Source of the DNA: Microvirga sp. | Lineage (GTDB): Bacteria > Pseudomonadota > Alphaproteobacteria > Rhizobiales > Beijerinckiaceae | Direction: 5' to 3' | Length of the DNA stretch: 35,389 bases | Assembly: GCA_029266525.1 (NCBI GenBank) | Contig: JAQSWQ010000035.1 | Location: 1-35,389 of the forward strand | Part shown: positions 31,975-35,389 of the stretch, piece by piece | Numbering within the stretch: position 1 is the first letter of the stretch | Layout of the letters: every line of letters starts with the position of its first letter | The notes under the pieces: generated by a model | Databases searched by the model: none | The model's input: the letters and a program-made list of their open reading frames with translations, nothing else | Told to the model about the DNA's origin: nothing | Translations under genes and position numbers: made by a program

Positions 31975-32984
31975 GTGGGCCCGAGGCAAAGCTCATTCGC
32001 AACGGTCGCGATCTCGCGGCGCTGGAGCCTGAGTGGTGGGAGCTGTGGCGCCGTGCGCGCACGAGCACCCCCTTTCAATCGCCTGCCTGGCTCATTCCCT
32101 GGTGGCGGCATTTCCATCCCGGCAAGCTCACCACTGCCGCCGCCTGGCGAGGCGAGCGGCTCATCGGGCTCGCGCCCTTCTACCGTGAGGATGGGAGTAA
32201 CCGCCGGAGGCTTCTGCCGATCGGCATTTCGATCTCGGATCATCACGACGTGCTTCTCGACCAGGAGCTGGAGCAGGAAGCGGCGCGGCGGCTCGTGGAA
32301 GCGTTCGAGCAGGAGCCCTCGTGGGACTCGCTGGAACTTGAGGAGCTTCCGCCGGGTGCCGCTGCCCTGAGTCTGCCGCGACCGGCTGGATGCGAGGAGC
32401 TCCTCGTCGATCACTCGGCGTGTCCGGTGCTTGCGCTCTCCGGCGCCGAGCTCGCGCGCTTCGTGCCGAAAGCCAAGCGGGCGAACCTCAACACTGCGCG
32501 CAACCGCAGCGCACGGCGCGGTCCGGTGACGATCGCACGCGCTGAAGGCGCCGCAATCCCGCACGCGCTCGATCACCTGATCAGGTTGCATTCGCTGCGC
32601 TGGGACGGCCGCGGCGAACAGGGGGTGCTGTCCGATCCGCGCGTGGTCGCGTTCCACCGTGACGCCGCGCCCCGGCTCGACACGGCCGGCCTGCTGCGCC
32701 TCTACACGCTCGCCCTCGATGGCGAGGTGATCGCGGCCCTCTATGGCTTGCATCAGGGCGGCCGGAGCTATTCGTACCTGACGGGCTTCGATCCGGCCTA
32801 CGGCTTCGAAAGCCCTGGCCTGATTCTGCTCGCCCATGTCATCGAGGAGGCGCTCGCCGAGGGCGCAAGCGAGTTCCACTTCCTGCGCGGCCGCGAGGCG
32901 TACAAATACGAGTGGGGCGCCGTCGACCGCATGAATCGCCGGCGCTCGTTCCGCCGCATCGCGGCGGAGCGCTCGGTTGCCTGA
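31971..32984 (+). CDS. GNAT-type acyltransferase, CelD/BcsL family
   Basis: A 337-aa protein with two GNAT-like halves, as in the CelD/BcsL (Acetyltransf_6) family linked to cellulose and other exopolysaccharide loci. Visible parts are STPFQSPAWLIPWWRHFHPG near the start, SISDHHDVLLD, the FVPKAKRANLNTARNR segment, and LDGEVIAALYGLHQGGRSY plus SPGLILLAHVIEEAL in the acyl-CoA-binding half. It probably adds an acyl or aminoacyl group to an amine, which would fit an amino group exposed by the PIG-L deacetylase. It overlaps the preceding gene by 4 nt and the next by 8 nt. Confidence 0.85.
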   Translation: MSGPEAKLIRNGRDLAALEPEWWELWRRARTSTPFQSPAWLIPWWRHFHPGKLTTAAAWRGERLIGLAPFYREDGSNRRRLLPIGISISDHHDVLLDQELEQEAARRLVEAFEQEPSWDSLELEELPPGAAALSLPRPAGCEELLVDHSACPVLALSGAELARFVPKAKRANLNTARNRSARRGPVTIARAEGAAIPHALDHLIRLHSLRWDGRGEQGVLSDPRVVAFHRDAAPRLDTAGLLRLYTLALDGEVIAALYGLHQGGRSYSYLTGFDPAYGFESPGLILLAHVIEEALAEGASEFHFLRGREAYKYEWGAVDRMNRRRSFRRIAAERSVA

Positions 32985-33885
32985 ACCGGAATCGTGGCTT
33001 GCCGGCATTCCGGCCCGCTTCCGTGCTCGTCTCGCGGAGCTCGCGAGCGGCAGGCTGCCGCCGAACGTAGCCCTCATGCATATCCTGATCGAGGCGATCG
33101 ACCCGCAGGAGGCGAGGCGGGTTCTCGCCGCGGCATGCGAGGCCTTCACCGGCGACGCCGCCTGCCTAGCCCGCCTGCGCGAGGCTGCAGATCTGAACGA
33201 GCGCCACCCCGAGGCCTTCGCCGCGGTGAAGGCCGTGCTCGCCCGCGTGGTCCACGACGAGGCGCCGGCGAGCGATGTCGGCGGGTTGGCGACCGCATTC
33301 GACAGCGCCGTTGCGGCAGCGCCCGAGGCGAGCGTCGCGCTGTACACGCTCGGCAGCCCCGAATTGCTGAGATCGGCGACCATGGAGGTTGTCGAGGTAC
33401 TCGGCAGTTGGGGGCTTCTCGGCGCCGGCAAGACCGTCCTCGAGATCGGCTGCGGCATCGGCCGCTTCGAGGAGGCGCTCGCGCCGGAGGTCCGGCTCAT
33501 GGTCGGGATCGACGTGTCCGCGGCCATGCTGGCGCAGGCGCGCCGACGCTGTGCCGGACGGTCGAACGCAGGCTTCCTGCGCACCTCCGGGCTCGACCTC
33601 GCGGCCTTTTCCGATCGCAGCTTCGATCTCGTGCTTGCGATCGATTCCTTCCCGTACCTCGTGCAGGCCGGCGCGGCACTGGCCGCCCGGCACATCGAGG
33701 AGGCTGCGCGCGTGCTCCGGCCCGGCGGCGACCTCGTGATCCTGAACTTCTCGTATCGCGGCGACCCGGACCGGGACCGCGCCGAGATCCTCGCCGCCGC
33801 GCAGGGCAGGCTCGAGCTCGTGCGCGCCGGCGAGCGCCCGTTCCGGCTCTGGGACGGCCTCGCCTTCCATCTTTCGAAGGGGTGA
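32977..33885 (+). CDS. SAM-dependent class I methyltransferase with helical N-terminal domain
   Basis: A 302-aa protein. Residues about 1-110 are helical and unassigned (GRLPPNVALMHILIEAIDPQ). The methyltransferase domain starts at about 150 with KTVLEIGCGIGRFEEAL, followed by VGIDVSAAMLAQARRRC, FDLVLAIDSFPYLV and EEAARVLRPGGDLVI. The TTG start at 32977 overlaps the GNAT stop by 8 nt. A similar helical lead occurs in methyltransferases of antibiotic and glycan loci. It is the last gene of the plus arm and would be a second methylation step, target unknown. Confidence 0.85.
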   Translation: MPEPESWLAGIPARFRARLAELASGRLPPNVALMHILIEAIDPQEARRVLAAACEAFTGDAACLARLREAADLNERHPEAFAAVKAVLARVVHDEAPASDVGGLATAFDSAVAAAPEASVALYTLGSPELLRSATMEVVEVLGSWGLLGAGKTVLEIGCGIGRFEEALAPEVRLMVGIDVSAAMLAQARRRCAGRSNAGFLRTSGLDLAAFSDRSFDLVLAIDSFPYLVQAGAALAARHIEEAARVLRPGGDLVILNFSYRGDPDRDRAEILAAAQGRLELVRAGERPFRLWDGLAFHLSKG

Positions 33886-33892
33886 GCGCCAT

Positions 33893-33921
33893 CCTGACCA
33901 AAAGTTAATCCGCAGGTCAGG
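33893..33921. repeat. Inverted repeat upstream of the DegP-like gene
   Basis: CCTGAC (33893-33898) and GTCAGG (33916-33921) form a 6-bp inverted repeat with a 17-nt spacer between the last gene of the plus arm and the protease gene. It could be a weak terminator or a regulator site. Confidence 0.3.
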
Positions 33922-33992
33922 ACACCTTCATGGCCGATGACGATGTTCGCTCCACCAGAGCGGCGCTCGCCGCTTGCAAGGGAGTGGATCAA

Positions 33993-35389
33993 ATGTCGGA
34001 ACGCGAGCACAGCTCTCGTCGCAATCTCCGCAGCCGCGCGCTGGCCTCCGTCGCCGCGGCCGCGATCGTCGCTTCCGGTGCGCTCGGCGCCGCCTTCTAC
34101 CAAGGGCCGGGCCCGGCCCTCGCGCAGGGCATGCAGGCGCCGATCACCCACAATGTCCAGGCCCCGTTCTCCTTCGCCGACGTGGTCGAGAAGGTGAAGC
34201 TCCGGCGCTTCGGCGAGAACCGCGGCTTTGGCGAGAACAGGCGCTTCGGCGAGAACGGCCCCCGCCCGGCTCCGCGCATCCGCCAGGGCGTCGGCTCCGG
34301 CTTCTTCATCTCCGCCGACGGCTATCTCGTCACCAACAACCATGTCGTCGACAAGGCGAGGACGGTCGAGGTCGTCATGGACGACGGCCGTTCGCTCGAC
34401 GCCAAGGTGGTCGGCGCCGATCCGAAGACCGACGTCGCCCTGCTCAAGGTCACCGAGGGCGGCGACTTCCCCTATGTGCGGCTCGCCAAGGCGACGCCGC
34501 GGGTCGGCGACTGGGTCGTGGCGATCGGCAACCCGTTCGGCCTCGGCGGCACCGTCACGGCGGGCATCGTCTCGGCGCGCGGGCGCGACATCGGCGCCGG
34601 CCCCTATGACGACTTCCTGCAGATCGACGCGCCGATCAACCGCGGCAACTCGGGCGGCCCGACCTTCAACTACCAGGGCGAGGTGGTCGGCGTGAACACC
34701 GCGATCTACTCGCCGTCCGGCGGCAATATCGGCGTCGCCTTTGCGGTGCCGGCGAGCACGGTCGAGACCGTGATCGAGCAGCTGAAGAGCGAGGGCAAGG
34801 TCACGCGCGGCTATCTCGGCGTGCAGATCCAGCCCCTGAACAAGGAGCTGTCGGAGAGCCTCGGCCTCAAGAACGAGAAGGGCGCGCTGGTGGCGGGCGC
34901 CCAGGACGGCACGCCGGCGGCGAAGGCCGGCCTCAAGGCCGGCGACGTCATCACCGCCGTCAACGGCGAGGCCGTGGCGAACGCCCGCGAGCTCACCCGC
35001 AAGGTCGCCGGCATGAAGCCGGGCGCCAAGGCCGAGTTCACGTATCTGCGCGACGGCCGCGAGCGCACGGTGACGGTCGAGCTCGCGACCCTGCCGAACG
35101 AGCAGCGCGCGTCGCTCGATCGCCCGAAGCTCGATGACGGCGTGCCCAAGCTCGGCCTGCAGCTCGCCCCGGCGGGCGAGGTCGCGGGCTCGGGCGAGGA
35201 CGGCGTGGTCGTGACCAGGGTCGACCCGGACGGGCCGGCCGCCGCCAAGGGCATCAAGGACGGCGACGTCATCCTCGAGGTCGGCGGCCAGGCGGTGGCG
35301 AAGCCCGCCGACGTGAAGGCCGGGCTCGAGGCGGCGCAGAAGGCGGGCAAGAAGGCCGTGCTCCTGCGCGTCAAGAGCAAGGAAGGCAC
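33993..35389 (+). CDS. DegP/HtrA-type periplasmic serine protease (partial, 3' end outside)
   Basis: The first 465 residues of a Do-type protease; only the end of the second PDZ domain is missing. A signal peptide spans about 1-45 (SVAAAAIVASGALGAAF, cleavage near ALAQ). The trypsin-like domain has SADGYLVTNNHVVD (H117), PKTDVALLKV (D147) and INRGNSGGPTF (S220). PDZ1 starts at about 270 (GYLGVQIQPL) and PDZ2 at about 385. These enzymes degrade misfolded envelope proteins and act as chaperones. Start ATG 33993 has AAGGGAG 8 nt upstream; an in-frame ATG at 33930 is less likely. Oddity: after FADVVEKVK the usual 'PAVVxV' strand is absent and the sequence runs into three RxFGEN hexapeptides (71-88). 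Confidence 0.93.
   Translation, partial: MSEREHSSRRNLRSRALASVAAAAIVASGALGAAFYQGPGPALAQGMQAPITHNVQAPFSFADVVEKVKLRRFGENRGFGENRRFGENGPRPAPRIRQGVGSGFFISADGYLVTNNHVVDKARTVEVVMDDGRSLDAKVVGADPKTDVALLKVTEGGDFPYVRLAKATPRVGDWVVAIGNPFGLGGTVTAGIVSARGRDIGAGPYDDFLQIDAPINRGNSGGPTFNYQGEVVGVNTAIYSPSGGNIGVAFAVPASTVETVIEQLKSEGKVTRGYLGVQIQPLNKELSESLGLKNEKGALVAGAQDGTPAAKAGLKAGDVITAVNGEAVANARELTRKVAGMKPGAKAEFTYLRDGRERTVTVELATLPNEQRASLDRPKLDDGVPKLGLQLAPAGEVAGSGEDGVVVTRVDPDGPAAAKGIKDGDVILEVGGQAVAKPADVKAGLEAAQKAGKKAVLLRVKSKEG
34203..34256 (+). repeat. Three tandem 18-bp repeats inside the DegP-like gene
   Basis: Units at 34203-34220, 34221-34238 and 34239-34256 encode RRFGEN, RGFGEN and RRFGEN. They differ at only a few bases and keep the reading frame. 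They lie just after the point where family sequence seems to be missing, so slippage or recombination between units may have caused the shortening. Confidence 0.8.

Noticed and set aside
31923-34343. 806-codon open frame on the minus strand
   Set aside because: It runs antisense through a GT4 gene, a GNAT gene and a methyltransferase gene, all with recognisable motifs. The translated sequence is Arg/Ala/Ser-rich, without domains, and is a GC-rich shadow.

Overview
The window is GC-rich chromosomal DNA that looks alphaproteobacterial, probably Hyphomicrobiales (Rhizobiales). The reasons are an HWE-family histidine kinase, promoter motifs of the EcfG general-stress-response type (GGAAC, 16-17 bp, CGTT), a Ku/LigD end-joining operon, and a near-perfect ParB/parS site. 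No tRNA, rRNA, CRISPR array or complete insertion sequence was seen.

Left part (1-10240): the tail of an autotransporter, a doubtful ORF, an HWE sensor kinase coupled to a small secreted protein in a visibly less GC-rich patch, and an orphan terminase-like nuclease domain. Two small metabolic operons on the minus strand follow: AspH-type hydroxylase then aldo/keto reductase, and flavin amine oxidase then glutathione S-transferase. They are separated by about 500 bp of non-coding DNA holding the parS-like site (6503-6518). An Ala/Pro-rich single-pass membrane protein follows.

Middle (10241-17627): a tight minus-strand operon ku, KGG-motif stress protein, ligD (non-homologous end joining) with an EcfG-type promoter in front of ku. 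Next to it is a second minus-strand operon: UDP-glucuronate decarboxylase, dual-specificity phosphatase, and a PRTase-like plus kinase-like fusion protein.

Right part (17756-33885): a large divergent glycoconjugate locus. The minus arm has seven genes: a 47-aa protein, two sugar-nucleotide epimerases, a GT4 glycosyltransferase and three CgeB-type glycosyltransferases. The plus arm has ten genes: myo-inositol-1-phosphate synthase, histidine phosphatase, CgeB-type glycosyltransferase, sugar nucleotidyltransferase, methyltransferase, an apparently circularly permuted glycoside hydrolase, PIG-L deacetylase, GT4 glycosyltransferase, CelD/BcsL-type GNAT and a second methyltransferase. Most neighbours overlap by 4 nt or are a few bases apart. 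The 155-bp divergent intergenic region has a perfect EcfG-type promoter for the minus arm, a one-mismatch EcfG-type promoter for the plus arm, and a 12-bp palindrome between them. My reading is a stress-induced pathway for an inositol-containing or otherwise decorated glycan. Its enzyme classes recall mycothiol biosynthesis (inositol-phosphate synthase, phosphatase, GT4, PIG-L deacetylase, GNAT) without a cysteine ligase. The product is unknown.

The window ends inside a DegP/HtrA periplasmic protease gene whose N-terminal region looks internally shortened.
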